Source: WTJY01 sp045105475
Lineage (GTDB): Bacteria > Chloroflexota > Anaerolineae > Promineifilales > Promineifilaceae
DNA: 16,990 bases
Direction: 5' to 3'
NCBI GenBank assembly: GCA_045105475.1
Contig: JBGCDP010000022.1
Span: 1-16,990, forward strand
The translations under genes were made by a program, and so were the position numbers. The notes under the pieces were generated by a model. That model saw only the letters and a list, made by a program, of their open reading frames with translations, made no database searches and was not told the DNA's origin. Shown here one piece after another: positions 8,383 to 16,488 of the stretch; position 1 is the first letter of the stretch; each line of letters starts with the position of its first letter.

Positions 8383-8410
8383 CCCCGCCAATCACGAAGC
8401 TCGTAAAAAA

Positions 8411-8881
8411 ATGCTTGATAAAATTGATCTTTCAATCCTTTCACATCTTCAGATAGACGGCCGGAAGTCCTATACAGAAATTGCCAAATCACTTGGTGTT
8501 ACCGAGGGAACTGTGCGTAAAAGGGCCACTCGCCTGATCGATGATGGGCTAATCCGCATTATCGGCATGGTTGACCCTCATCGAGTTGGTTTTGAAGCCC
8601 CCGCTATCATCCAAGTGACTGTCGCCCCTCCTCATTTAGAAACAGCAGCCAATACAATCAAAGAATTTCCTGAAGTCAGTTACCTGCTTATGGTATCAGG
8701 TGAATATGACCTTATGGTTGAGGTCCGCTGTCGTGATAGACACCATCTGGCTGATTTCATTCGTGATGATCTGCAAAAGGTTGAGGGGGTTCAAAAAACC
8801 GTTTCTACGATGGTTCTCCATACTTATAAGTTGGAAGAAGTTAGTGTCGCTGATCATTTAGAAGTAACAAGTAATAAGTGA
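8411..8881 (+). CDS. Lrp/AsnC family transcriptional regulator
   Basis: This is a DNA-binding regulator of about 156 residues, the usual Lrp/AsnC length, starting MLDKIDLSILSHLQ. That N-terminal helix is the canonical family beginning, so I prefer this ATG to the upstream TTG at 8351, although no strong ribosome site is visible at either. The helix-turn-helix follows (SYTEIAKSLGVTEGTVRKRATRL, with the recognition helix in TEGTVRKRATRL). After it comes the C-terminal RAM ligand-binding and oligomerisation domain, beta-alpha-beta-beta-alpha-beta, with the GEYDLMVEV turn that lines the effector site in the family. Members sense amino acids or related amines and often regulate their own gene and adjacent transport or catabolic genes. 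Here it is the first gene of the polyamine-type cluster on the same strand and the most likely local regulator. The effector is unknown. Confidence 0.9.
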   Translation: MLDKIDLSILSHLQIDGRKSYTEIAKSLGVTEGTVRKRATRLIDDGLIRIIGMVDPHRVGFEAPAIIQVTVAPPHLETAANTIKEFPEVSYLLMVSGEYDLMVEVRCRDRHHLADFIRDDLQKVEGVQKTVSTMVLHTYKLEEVSVADHLEVTSNK

Positions 8882-8952
8882 CAGGTGATTGGGGGAAGAG
8901 GCTAATCGGTCACTTTCAATCCAATCGCTCTAAATCACTGATCGCTAAAAAT

Positions 8953-10041
8953 ATGTCTGTAGCTGTAAACATAGAAAACGTAACAAAGGAATTTGGTGAA
9001 GTTGTCGCTGTTGACGATATTTCGCTAAGCATTACTGACGGGGAGTTCTTCTCGATGCTAGGGCCAAGTGGCTGTGGTAAAACGACGACGCTCCGTTTAG
9101 TAGCAGGCTTTGAGCAACCCACGATGGGTGGAATATCGATTATGGGTCAACCTGTTGCTGGCGTTCCGGCCTACCGTCGGCCGGTCAATACGGTGTTTCA
9201 AAGCTATGCGCTTTTTCCACATATGACTGTGGCGAAAAACGTGGCTTTTGGCTTAGAAATGGCCAAAGTCCCGGCAAATGATATTACGCGGCGTGTAGCC
9301 GAAGCGTTAGATCTTGTACAAATGGGTAGCTATGGCGAACGTCGGCCGTCCCAACTGTCTGGTGGGCAAAAGCAGCGTATTGCACTCGCCCGTGCGCTTG
9401 TCAATCGGCCGAAAGTGCTTTTGCTGGATGAGCCATTGGGAGCCCTTGACCTTAAATTGCGCAAAGACATGCAGCTCGAACTTAAACAGATCCAATCTGA
9501 AGTAGGGATTACATTTATCTATGTGACCCATGACCAAGAAGAAGCGATCACCATGTCAGACCGGATCGCTGTCATGAAAGACGGCATCGTTGAGCAAGTC
9601 GGTAGCCCGCGCGAAATTTATGAGCATCCGAAGAATCGCTTTGTGGCAGATTTCATCGGAGAGACAAACTTTATTGAGGGGCAGGTGGTTTCAACTGGAA
9701 GCACAACAACAATTAGCGCCAAAGGCACAGAGTTGATCGGTGAAACTTCGGCCGATCTTTCATCGGGGCAACAAGCGGTCCTTGCCATCCGGCCAGAAAA
9801 GATAAGCATTGTCCCAATAGCATCAGCTGGTGCTGAAAAAGGCCGAGCTTCTGTATCTGGAACCGTACTCGAAACTATTTATATTGGAACCGACACCCGC
9901 TATCAGATAGAACTAACAACTGGCGATCTGATTTTCGCACGATTACAAAACCTTGAAAGTGGTCAAGACTTGCAATTTAACCGTGGGGATGGCGTAGCGG
10001 TTGAATGGGCACCTAAAAACGCGCAAATATTAGCAGGATAA
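8953..10041 (+). CDS. potA: Polyamine ABC transporter ATP-binding protein PotA
   Basis: This is the ATPase subunit that powers import of putrescine/spermidine-type substrates at the inner face of the membrane. I take the ATG at 8953 (362 residues, MSVAVNIENVTKEFGEVVAV). The longer frame from GTG 8878 overlaps the lrp stop and adds 25 residues that are atypical of the family. Numbering from 8953: Walker A GPSGCGKTT at 37-45, Q-loop glutamine at 83 in VFQSYALFPH, ABC signature LSGGQ at 135-139, Walker B VLLLDE at 155-160, and switch histidine H193 in VTHDQEEA. The last 120 residues form the TOBE regulatory domain typical of PotA/MalK-type ATPases. All ATPase residues are intact. A 71-base gap follows the regulator, and potB begins five bases after this gene, so potA and potB are co-transcribed. 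FbpC-like (iron) or ThiQ-like ATPases are related, but the PotB/PotC/PotD neighbours fix the assignment. Confidence 0.93.
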   Translation: MSVAVNIENVTKEFGEVVAVDDISLSITDGEFFSMLGPSGCGKTTTLRLVAGFEQPTMGGISIMGQPVAGVPAYRRPVNTVFQSYALFPHMTVAKNVAFGLEMAKVPANDITRRVAEALDLVQMGSYGERRPSQLSGGQKQRIALARALVNRPKVLLLDEPLGALDLKLRKDMQLELKQIQSEVGITFIYVTHDQEEAITMSDRIAVMKDGIVEQVGSPREIYEHPKNRFVADFIGETNFIEGQVVSTGSTTTISAKGTELIGETSADLSSGQQAVLAIRPEKISIVPIASAGAEKGRASVSGTVLETIYIGTDTRYQIELTTGDLIFARLQNLESGQDLQFNRGDGVAVEWAPKNAQILAG

Positions 10042-10046
10042 ATGCT

Positions 10047-11405
10047 ATGGCTTCTGGAATAATAAAAACAAAACAGAGCGATAATGGCAATTTCATGATG
10101 GCTGGGCCAGAGCCGGTTTTGCGCGTAGCCTCGTGGATTTTATTTGCCCACGCAGGACTTTGGGCAATTTTGTTAATCCGCTGGATTACTTTTGGCAGTA
10201 TGAGCTGGGATGCCTTTGAGTTTGAATCTGCATTGGCTGAATTTTTTCCCAGCATTGTTCCCTACCTTTTGTATGGCATCGGCTTAGCCATTGACTTGGT
10301 TTTAGGCGGGATGATGCTGCGTGAACTTGAGATCGGCCGAAAATTAACCATTGGCCGCTGCGCCCTCTTCATCGCGCTATCAATCGGATATTGGGCTATC
10401 ACGAGAGATTTTTTAGGGGCAATTACTGTTGTGGGGCTCGCTGGAATGATTTGGGTGCTAGCTGCACGAAACAATGCATGGTCGATTAACTTCCCCGCTG
10501 CATTCTGGCTCGTTTCTTTCTTCATTTTGCCGATTTTCATCGTCTTCTTCATTAGTTTGAGCGAACGTGGACCACTTGGAACTGTTATTTACCCAGACCT
10601 CAGAACTTTTCAAGGCTGGATCGGTTTGTTCAACGACTACGGCCGATTCTTTAGCCGAATCAGCGGGCAATTCATCTATCTACAAATTTTCTGGCGCTCA
10701 TTTCTACTTGCCATAGGAAACACCGCTCTTTGCTTGCTATTAGGCTATCCATTTGCTTATTGGATGGCTCGCAAACCAGAGAAATGGCGCAACGTCCTCG
10801 TCTTCTTGGTGATGATTCCCTTTTGGACAAACTTTCTCGTTCGCACCTATGCGTGGCTTTTACTTTTACGTGATACAGGAATAATCAATAACATCTGGAC
10901 GATGACCATTCACGAGCAAGCGGTAGCTCTGGCAGGTAGTAGTGGATTTTTTGCGTGGTTAGCCACGGCGACTGAAAATCCTCTCCCCTTACTATTTAAC
11001 ACCGGGGCCGTTTTTGTTGGTCTTTTCTATGGTTATTTCCCATTTGTCGTGCTGCCCTTGTATAGCAACCTTGAAAAACTAGACTGGTCGTTGCTCGAAG
11101 CAGCATCTGATTTGGGAGCCAGCGGATTCTATCGATTTACCCGTGTGCTGTTACCCCTTTCAGCCCCAGGCTTAGTGGCGGCCGGCATCATCGTCTTTGT
11201 TCCTTCGTTAGGCGCATACGTCACTCCTACCATTTTGGGAGGTGGCAAAGTCTCGTTACTTGGAAACCTGCTACAGCAACAATTTATGACAACCCGAGAT
11301 TGGCCCTTTGGCTCCGCCATTGGCTTTTTGATGATGGCGATTATGCTCTTGGCGATCTTGATCTACTTCAGAGTAGCAAACGACGCAGAGGCTGGAGGTG
11401 AATAA
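10047..11405 (+). CDS. potB: Polyamine ABC transporter permease PotB with N-terminal membrane extension
   Basis: This is one of the two membrane-spanning halves of the importer. Canonical PotB sequence runs from about residue 151 (AAFWLVSFFILPIFIVFFIS) to the end, with the EAA loop LLEAASDLGASGFYRFTRVL (E351) that docks on PotA. The first 150 residues are extra. They contain about four hydrophobic segments (roughly 24-48, 66-90, 103-118 and 120-138), making the protein 452 residues against about 285-300 for typical PotB. The extension is in frame, with no stop or frameshift, and the ATG at 10047 has an AGGA ribosome site eight bases upstream. A second, smaller insertion lies around 283-318, before the segment that contains FVGLFYGYFPFVVLPLY. 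The gene starts five bases after potA and ends six bases before potC. The core assignment is secure; the function of the extension is unknown. Confidence 0.92.
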   Translation: MASGIIKTKQSDNGNFMMAGPEPVLRVASWILFAHAGLWAILLIRWITFGSMSWDAFEFESALAEFFPSIVPYLLYGIGLAIDLVLGGMMLRELEIGRKLTIGRCALFIALSIGYWAITRDFLGAITVVGLAGMIWVLAARNNAWSINFPAAFWLVSFFILPIFIVFFISLSERGPLGTVIYPDLRTFQGWIGLFNDYGRFFSRISGQFIYLQIFWRSFLLAIGNTALCLLLGYPFAYWMARKPEKWRNVLVFLVMIPFWTNFLVRTYAWLLLLRDTGIINNIWTMTIHEQAVALAGSSGFFAWLATATENPLPLLFNTGAVFVGLFYGYFPFVVLPLYSNLEKLDWSLLEAASDLGASGFYRFTRVLLPLSAPGLVAAGIIVFVPSLGAYVTPTILGGGKVSLLGNLLQQQFMTTRDWPFGSAIGFLMMAIMLLAILIYFRVANDAEAGGE

Positions 11406-11411
11406 GTAGTC

Positions 11412-12221
11412 ATGACAGCAACAACCCTTCAAACCCGAAACAAATTACGCAAAAGCTTCAATGAACGTGCTTTAACTTGGCTTGCCATTGGCATGTTCAT
11501 CTTCCTCTATTTACCCATCGTCATCCTGATTGTCTACTCGTTTAATGATAGCCAGATAGTTAGTGTTTGGGGCGGATTTACTTTGAAATGGTATGGAGAA
11601 GTTTTTCGTGACCCTCAAGTTGCCACTGCGTTTCGCACTAGCATGTGGCTTGCAATCTGGTCAACCGCTATCGCAACGGTGTTTGGCACACTTACCGCCA
11701 TCGCTATGGAACGCTTCAAGTTTTGGGGCAAAATCACTTACGATGCGATCCTCTATCTACCAATCATTATCCCTGATATCGTCATGGCGCTCTCAACTCT
11801 TTTGTTTTTCGTCATGGTTGGTGTATCTCTCAGCCGGTACACCGTATTAATTGCACATGTTGCATTTAATATCGCGTTTGTCGCTATTGTGGTGCGTGCC
11901 AGACTGTCAGATATGGATAGCTCTCTCGAAGAAGCAGCGGCCGATCTTGGGGCAAATCCTTGGGAAACATTTAGGCGGGTAACGGTACCGCTATTACTGC
12001 CTGGTATCGTCGCAGGCGCACTTCTCGCTTTTACCCTATCGCTAGATGATTTTGTGATTACGTTCTTTATGGCTGGGCCAGGCTCAACGACATTGCCCGT
12101 CTATATCTTTTCCAAATTACGTTTTGGAGTTACTCCAGAAGTTAATGCGATCTCAACGCTCATGTTTTTAGGGTCAACGATCTTGGTAATTGTCTCGCTA
12201 CTTATTCAGCGTAGAACATAA
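11412..12221 (+). CDS. potC: Polyamine ABC transporter permease PotC
   Basis: This is the second membrane permease half, 269 residues, normal for PotC. Six hydrophobic segments can be read. They start with WLAIGMFIFLYLPIVILIVY and end with STLMFLGSTILVIVSLLI. The EAA motif SLEEAAADLGANPWETFRRV lies near residues 174-193 and couples to PotA. A GGAGG ribosome site (11394-11398, inside the end of potB) precedes the ATG by about 13 bases, and only six bases separate the two genes, so translation is probably coupled. The family signature FNDSQIVSVWGGFTLKWYGEVF near the N-terminus is typical of PotC/YdcV permeases. Confidence 0.93.
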   Translation: MTATTLQTRNKLRKSFNERALTWLAIGMFIFLYLPIVILIVYSFNDSQIVSVWGGFTLKWYGEVFRDPQVATAFRTSMWLAIWSTAIATVFGTLTAIAMERFKFWGKITYDAILYLPIIIPDIVMALSTLLFFVMVGVSLSRYTVLIAHVAFNIAFVAIVVRARLSDMDSSLEEAAADLGANPWETFRRVTVPLLLPGIVAGALLAFTLSLDDFVITFFMAGPGSTTLPVYIFSKLRFGVTPEVNAISTLMFLGSTILVIVSLLIQRRT

Positions 12222-12307
12222 GCTAGGTAACTCCACGTTAAACAAATAGACAACGATCCCATAAATTTCATGCTTCCCAATGTAAACAGGGCTATCTTAT
12301 CAAAATG

Positions 12308-12337
12308 AGCGATTTAGGCCTTAAAGTCTAAATCGCT
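12308..12337 (+). other. Intercistronic stem-loop between potC and potD
   Basis: AGCGATTTAG (12308-12317) pairs perfectly with CTAAATCGCT (12328-12337), and a G-T and a C-G pair extend the stem inward to a six-base loop. No T-run follows, so it does not look like an intrinsic terminator. It ends 21 bases before the potD ribosome site. Structures here are known to stabilise or separate the binding-protein message, which is needed in excess over the permeases. The rest of the 150-base gap holds nothing else I can identify. Confidence 0.55.
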
Positions 12338-12371
12338 GTATTTCACAACATTCATTCAAAGGAGAAGAAAA

Positions 12372-13535
12372 ATGTTCAAAAAACTCTCGATTTTGTCAGC
12401 ATTAATTGCAGCCCTGGCTCTTGCCGCTTGTGGTGGCGGACCTGGTGGTGGTCCGGGTGGGCCAGGCGCAGAAGGTGATGGAGACGGCAATGTGGTCCCG
12501 GCCGCAGATGACGCACTGAGTGAAGAACTCAGTGTTTACAACTGGGCCGATTATATCGACGAACAAGTTATCGCTGATTACGAAGCAGAATTTGGGGTCA
12601 AGATTATTTATGACACCTATGCTTCGAATGAAGATTTGCTGGCTAAATTAGAAGCTGGCGCAGAAGGGTACGATGTTATTGTCCCATCTGACTACATGGT
12701 TGGCATTATGATTGGTTTGGAGCTTTTAGCGCCCATTGATGCGGATGGCTTTTCAAATATCAGCAATATGAATCCGGCATTTTTAGACGCACCTTTTGAT
12801 CCAGGAAATGCTCATTGCCTTCCATATCAGTGGGGAACAACCGGTATCGGCTATCGTGCTGGAAACGAGTATTTTGAAGCCAATCCACCAACCAGTTGGG
12901 CGGCTATTTTCGATCCGGAAGAATTGGCAAAGTATGAAGGGGAAGGCATCAACGTTTTAAACGACCCTCGTGAGCTACCAGCTGCGGCCGCTTTTTACTT
13001 GGGCCTCGATCCAAACACCGAAGATCCTTCTGAATTGCAACAAATCCAAGATGCGATCTTAGCCGCTAAACCATACTGGAAAACATTCAATAGTGAAGAT
13101 TATTCAACCTCACTCTTGGTCCCAGACGAAGTCGTGATCACCCACGGTTGGAGTGGTGGTGTATTCCAGGCTTATTACGCAACCTATGACGATGAAGCTG
13201 AAGATGGCAACTGGTATTACTCAGTTCCAGAAGAAGGGGCTGTGAAATGGCTTGACAACATGTGCATCACCGCCGCGTCAGATCGTAAAGGTACGGCCGC
13301 TCACTTTATTAACTATGTCTTGAGTGCTGAAGCAGGTGCTGCAATTACAAACTACACTTATTACGCTAGCCCGAACGAAGCCGCGAAAGAATTTATCTTA
13401 CCAGAAGTCTTAGAAGATCCGGGCATCTTCCCATCAGCTGAAACCGAAGCAAAACTAAGCTGGTTAACCGAAGTCTCTGACGAATCAGTTTTACTTTATG
13501 ACGAACTATGGACAGCTGTTAAAGCTGGAAACTAA
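12372..13535 (+). CDS. potD: Polyamine-binding lipoprotein PotD
   Basis: This is the extracytoplasmic substrate-binding protein, 387 residues, tethered by lipid. The signal peptide ends in the lipobox LAAC (C20) and is followed by a flexible Gly/Pro linker (GGGPGGGPGGPG). An ideal AAGGAG ribosome site lies seven bases before the ATG. The mature part matches PotD from VYNWADYID on. By alignment from memory with E. coli PotD, the polyamine pocket is conserved: W58 and Y61 (YNWADY), S106 and Y108 (PSDY), D198 and E201 (NDPRE), W260 (HGWSGG), W293 and D295 (KWLDN), and Y331 before ASPNEAA. The acidic D/E pair and the aromatic box argue for a diamine or polyamine ligand rather than an amino acid or sugar. 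Whether it prefers putrescine, spermidine or agmatine cannot be read by eye. It probably belongs to the same operon as potABC, with extra expression control by the stem-loop upstream. Confidence 0.93.
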   Translation: MFKKLSILSALIAALALAACGGGPGGGPGGPGAEGDGDGNVVPAADDALSEELSVYNWADYIDEQVIADYEAEFGVKIIYDTYASNEDLLAKLEAGAEGYDVIVPSDYMVGIMIGLELLAPIDADGFSNISNMNPAFLDAPFDPGNAHCLPYQWGTTGIGYRAGNEYFEANPPTSWAAIFDPEELAKYEGEGINVLNDPRELPAAAAFYLGLDPNTEDPSELQQIQDAILAAKPYWKTFNSEDYSTSLLVPDEVVITHGWSGGVFQAYYATYDDEAEDGNWYYSVPEEGAVKWLDNMCITAASDRKGTAAHFINYVLSAEAGAAITNYTYYASPNEAAKEFILPEVLEDPGIFPSAETEAKLSWLTEVSDESVLLYDELWTAVKAGN

Positions 13536-13540
13536 AGCAT

Positions 13541-13665
13541 AGGGCAGATAGTAAAGGGCAGACACCAGTAAGTTTTTACTGTCACTCGATTGAATTCTTA
13601 GTCGGGTGGCAGCTCTTTCGTAACGGTGTCTGCCATTGCTCTTCGCCCTCTGCCCCTCTTTTTTT
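13541..13665 (+). other. Structured intergenic element ending in a U-tract (terminator or attenuator)
   Basis: Between potD and the next gene lies a nested fold. The closing stem is GGCAGACACC (13557-13566) with GGTGTCTGCC (13625-13634). It encloses AGTAA/TTACT (13567-13571 with 13576-13580) and a nine-pair stem GTCACTCGA/TCGGGTGGC (13581-13589 with 13602-13610, two G-U pairs), so a three-way junction is possible. A direct repeat AGGGCAGA (13541-13548 and 13555-13562) can instead pair with TCTGCCC (13649-13655), which is followed shortly by seven T's (13659-13665). The T-run ends immediately before the ATG of the next gene. It may simply terminate the potD message, or it may switch between folds. 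It matches no riboswitch class that I recognise. Confidence 0.55.
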
Positions 13666-14886
13666 ATGCCAAAAACAACACCTTTTCACCCACGCACCGA
13701 ACCGTTAAACGTTCCCATGATTTGGGAAAATTGGGCCGGTTATCTTGTTGCGCCGCAATATCAATACTCTGAAATATCAGAATATTATTCTATTCGCAAT
13801 TCGGCCGGGTTACTCGATACATCTCCTCTCTTTAAATACAAATTCAGTGGTCCTGATGCAGAAAAATACTTGATGCATGTCATGGCTCGTGACATTCGCA
13901 AATGCAAACCGGGGCGCGCTCAATACACCATTTGGTGTGACGAGGCCGGTTTTGTTGTCGAAGACGGAGTCATCATGCATGTTAGCGTTGGGGAGTATTG
14001 GCTCACATCGGCCGAACCAAACCTCCGTTACTTCCGCCAAATCGCCCGCAAAAATCGGTTCGATGTTCAAATCGATGACATCTCGACCAGTTATGGCATT
14101 CTGGCTTTGCAAGGGCCTCACTCGCTAAACATTTTAAAACAGCTCACGCCTGATCTTAACGGCGTTGGCTTTTTTCGCTTAGCTCATACCAAACTCGATG
14201 GGCACAATGTCGTCATTTCCCGCACCGGTTATACCGGTGATTTAGGATACGAGATTTGGGTTCCAGCTGAAAGTGCAGTCGCCGTTTGGGATGCACTGAT
14301 GACAGCCGGAAAAGGGCACAACATCACCCCCATGGGGCTAGATGCCCTCAAACAAGCTCGCGTTGAAGCGGGTCTGCTTTTAATCGACGTCGATTTCTAC
14401 TCCGCCCGCTATGCTTGGACCGATGCCCAACGTGATACGCCTCATGAATTAGGCTGGGGGTGGATGTTTAAGAATCTTGCGAAAGATGAGCGAGATTTCA
14501 TCGGCCGCGCTGCCATCGAGGCGGAGATCGCTAATGGGACGAGCCGCCATAACACCGTCGGACTTGTCGTTGATTGGCGCGACTATCAAGAAAAACATCG
14601 TGCGGCCGGGATTATTCCTCCCCTAGAAGGAGTCTTCAATGAAGGGACGATGAACATCTATCGCATTAGCGATATCCCGTGGGAATATGGTGGATACGCC
14701 ACCTGCATGATGTTCTCTTCGCTGCTACGCAGCCACATCGCTATTGCAAAGCTACCGCTTGATTTATGCGAACCAGGCACAGAAGTTGACCTGGAAATCA
14801 GCATAATTCGCCGGAGTGTGAATGTAAAAGCGAAAGTTGTTGCCCTGCCATTCTTTAACCCAGAACGTAAAACGAGTCGGGAGTAA
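13666..14886 (+). CDS. GcvT-family aminomethyltransferase-like protein (folate-dependent)
   Basis: This 406-residue protein has the GCV_T fold followed by the C-terminal GCV_T barrel. Relatives transfer a methylene or methyl group to tetrahydrofolate: glycine cleavage T-protein, dimethylglycine and sarcosine dehydrogenase C-domains, DmdA, and aryl O-demethylases. The start is uncertain. The ATG at 13666 has no ribosome site and follows a T-run directly. A TTG at 13636 would add ten residues that do not look family-like, and M18 (13717) is also possible. Numbering from 13666: NSAGLLDTSPLFKYKFSGPDA (46-65) is the N-terminal family motif, the aspartate in VVEDGVIMH (D100) aligns with the catalytic aspartate of T-protein, and RTGYTGDLGYEIW (185-197) is the folate-site signature. 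With no gcvH, gcvP or lipoyl genes nearby, glycine cleavage itself is unlikely. The gene is coupled to the FAD oxidoreductase five bases downstream, which suggests one-carbon capture from amine demethylation. Confidence 0.85.
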   Translation: MPKTTPFHPRTEPLNVPMIWENWAGYLVAPQYQYSEISEYYSIRNSAGLLDTSPLFKYKFSGPDAEKYLMHVMARDIRKCKPGRAQYTIWCDEAGFVVEDGVIMHVSVGEYWLTSAEPNLRYFRQIARKNRFDVQIDDISTSYGILALQGPHSLNILKQLTPDLNGVGFFRLAHTKLDGHNVVISRTGYTGDLGYEIWVPAESAVAVWDALMTAGKGHNITPMGLDALKQARVEAGLLLIDVDFYSARYAWTDAQRDTPHELGWGWMFKNLAKDERDFIGRAAIEAEIANGTSRHNTVGLVVDWRDYQEKHRAAGIIPPLEGVFNEGTMNIYRISDIPWEYGGYATCMMFSSLLRSHIAIAKLPLDLCEPGTEVDLEISIIRRSVNVKAKVVALPFFNPERKTSRE

Positions 14887-14891
14887 ATCAA

Positions 14892-16481
14892 ATGAAAAAA
14901 TACGATGCAATCATTGTCGGTGGCGGGCACAACGGGCTTGTGAACGCCTGCTATCTAGCCAAAGCTGGATTAAAAACCTTGGTATTGGAACGTCGGCCGT
15001 TTATCGGCGGGGCCGCTATCACCGAAGAGCTCATTCCTGGCTTTAAATTTACGACCTTTTCGTATGCCCTAAGCCTTATCCGGCCGGACATCTGCCAAGA
15101 TCTAGACCTCCCATCTCACGGCATGCTCACCCTGCCAATGCCAAACCATCTGCACCCGGTTGGTGATGGTACGTTTATTCAGCTAGGTGCTGACAGCTAC
15201 GAAAATTATCACGAGATCGCCAAAATCTCTCAAGAAGACGCTGAGGCGATGCACGACTTCGGCCACATCATGGATCGTGTTTGCCATGCGATGAAGCCGC
15301 TCGTCGACATGATTCCACCCAATAGCCAAAGCACCGACCCTGAAGAGATTCAAAAGATGGCCGAACTCAACGGCTACCTTGAAGGGCTAGATCCAGATGT
15401 TCAAGATATGCTCCAACGCCTCTGGAACGGCAGCATCGCTGACGTTTTAGACGACTATTTTGAGCATGATGCGGTCAAAGGGATGCTCGCATCGAGTGCG
15501 ATCATCGGCACGATGTGCGGCCCACGCTCAAAAGAATCAGGCATGGTTTGGCTCTTCCATAAGATGGGCGAAGTGGATGGAATCTTCGGTGAATGGGGTT
15601 TCCACAAAGGTGGCAACGGTGGCTTTACCCAATGTTTAGCTCGTGCGTTTGAATCGTTTGGTGGCACAATTCAGTTTGAAGCGGCGGCCGAACAGGTTCT
15701 ACGCAAAGATGGCAAAGCTGTCGGTGTCAAACTCGTCGATGGGGAAGAAATTTATGCGGATACAGTCGTTTCGGCCCTTGATCCACGTAATACCTTTTTA
15801 CGTTTGGTCGACCCGGCCGAACTTCCCCAAGATCTAGTTAAACATATCGAAGGGTTCAAGTTCCAAGGATCAGCCGCGAAATGTAACTTCGCTCTTAAAA
15901 ACGTCCCACCGATGCCTGGAGACGAAAACAACACTGAGCTGTTCCGTGGCTTTTTAAACATTGGCCCAGATTTTGATTATCTGGAAGCAGCGTTCAAAGA
16001 CGCACAAGAAGGGCGCTTTAGCAAAAAACCATTCTTGGATTGTTGCGTTCAATCAACGATTGATCCTGACATGGCACCGGCAGGTAAACACATCATGTCA
16101 TGCTTTGTGATGTGGGCACCGTACCATCTAAAAGATAGCGATTGGGACACGGAGCGCGAAAACTTAGGCGATGCGGTTCAAGCTGTGCTTGAAGAGCACT
16201 TTCCTGGCTTTGGCGAATTAGTTATCCATCGTGAAGTGGTGACACCGCTCGATATTGAGCGAGTTGTCGGCATCGCAGAAGGGAACATCTTCCATGGCGA
16301 ACTCTTTGCTGATCAGCTGTTTTTGAACCGGCCGGCGCCTGGTTGGAACCAATATCGCACCCCGATAACCGGTTATTACCAATGTGGTTCAGGCACCCAT
16401 CCAGGTGGGTGTGTGATCGGTGCACCTGGCAAGCTAGCAGCACAGCAAGTCCTGCGTGATCGTGAGGCCGCTCTAGCCTAA
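14892..16481 (+). CDS. FAD-dependent oxidoreductase, PYROXD2/phytoene-desaturase-like
   Basis: This is a 529-residue flavoprotein of the COG1233 type. The N-terminal Rossmann FAD motif is DAIIVGGGHNGLVNACYLA, with GxGxxG at residues 10-15 and the ribose-binding glutamate E33 in VLERR. It continues with GGAAITEELIPGFKF (39-53), typical of PYROXD2-like proteins. Near the C-terminus GYYQCGSGTHPGGCVIGAPG is the conserved flavin-contact segment of this superfamily. No signal peptide or membrane helix is seen, so it should be cytoplasmic. GGGAG at 14879-14883 is the ribosome site, eight bases before the ATG. It starts five bases after the gcvT-like stop codon, so the two are almost certainly translated together. 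Homologues in carotenoid clusters desaturate phytoene, but no carotenoid gene is present. With a polyamine importer and a folate enzyme beside it, an amine oxidase/dehydrogenase role is the better inference. The substrate is unproven. Confidence 0.85.
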   Translation: MKKYDAIIVGGGHNGLVNACYLAKAGLKTLVLERRPFIGGAAITEELIPGFKFTTFSYALSLIRPDICQDLDLPSHGMLTLPMPNHLHPVGDGTFIQLGADSYENYHEIAKISQEDAEAMHDFGHIMDRVCHAMKPLVDMIPPNSQSTDPEEIQKMAELNGYLEGLDPDVQDMLQRLWNGSIADVLDDYFEHDAVKGMLASSAIIGTMCGPRSKESGMVWLFHKMGEVDGIFGEWGFHKGGNGGFTQCLARAFESFGGTIQFEAAAEQVLRKDGKAVGVKLVDGEEIYADTVVSALDPRNTFLRLVDPAELPQDLVKHIEGFKFQGSAAKCNFALKNVPPMPGDENNTELFRGFLNIGPDFDYLEAAFKDAQEGRFSKKPFLDCCVQSTIDPDMAPAGKHIMSCFVMWAPYHLKDSDWDTERENLGDAVQAVLEEHFPGFGELVIHREVVTPLDIERVVGIAEGNIFHGELFADQLFLNRPAPGWNQYRTPITGYYQCGSGTHPGGCVIGAPGKLAAQQVLRDREAALA

Positions 16482-16488
16482 TCTGTAT

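Noticed and set aside
8351..8410. TTG at 8351 as the lrp-type start
   Set aside because: It overlaps a good -35/-10 pair and adds 20 residues before the canonical Lrp N-terminal helix.
8878..8952. GTG at 8878 as the potA start, overlapping the lrp stop codon
   Set aside because: It adds 25 residues without family similarity, and the ATG at 8953 gives the normal PotA N-terminus. The lack of a strong ribosome site at either keeps some doubt.
13541..13665. Glycine riboswitch before a gcvT-like gene
   Set aside because: The conserved glycine-aptamer core segments are not present and no tandem aptamer layout is seen; only the stems and U-tract are supported.
13810..14121. Antisense open frame of about 100 codons within the gcvT-like gene
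   Set aside because: It lies fully opposite a well-supported gene and shows no recognisable domain or ribosome site.
14892..16481. Phytoene desaturase for carotenoid synthesis
   Set aside because: The fold is shared, but no carotenoid genes are nearby and the N-terminal motifs resemble PYROXD2-type proteins; the polyamine context fits better.
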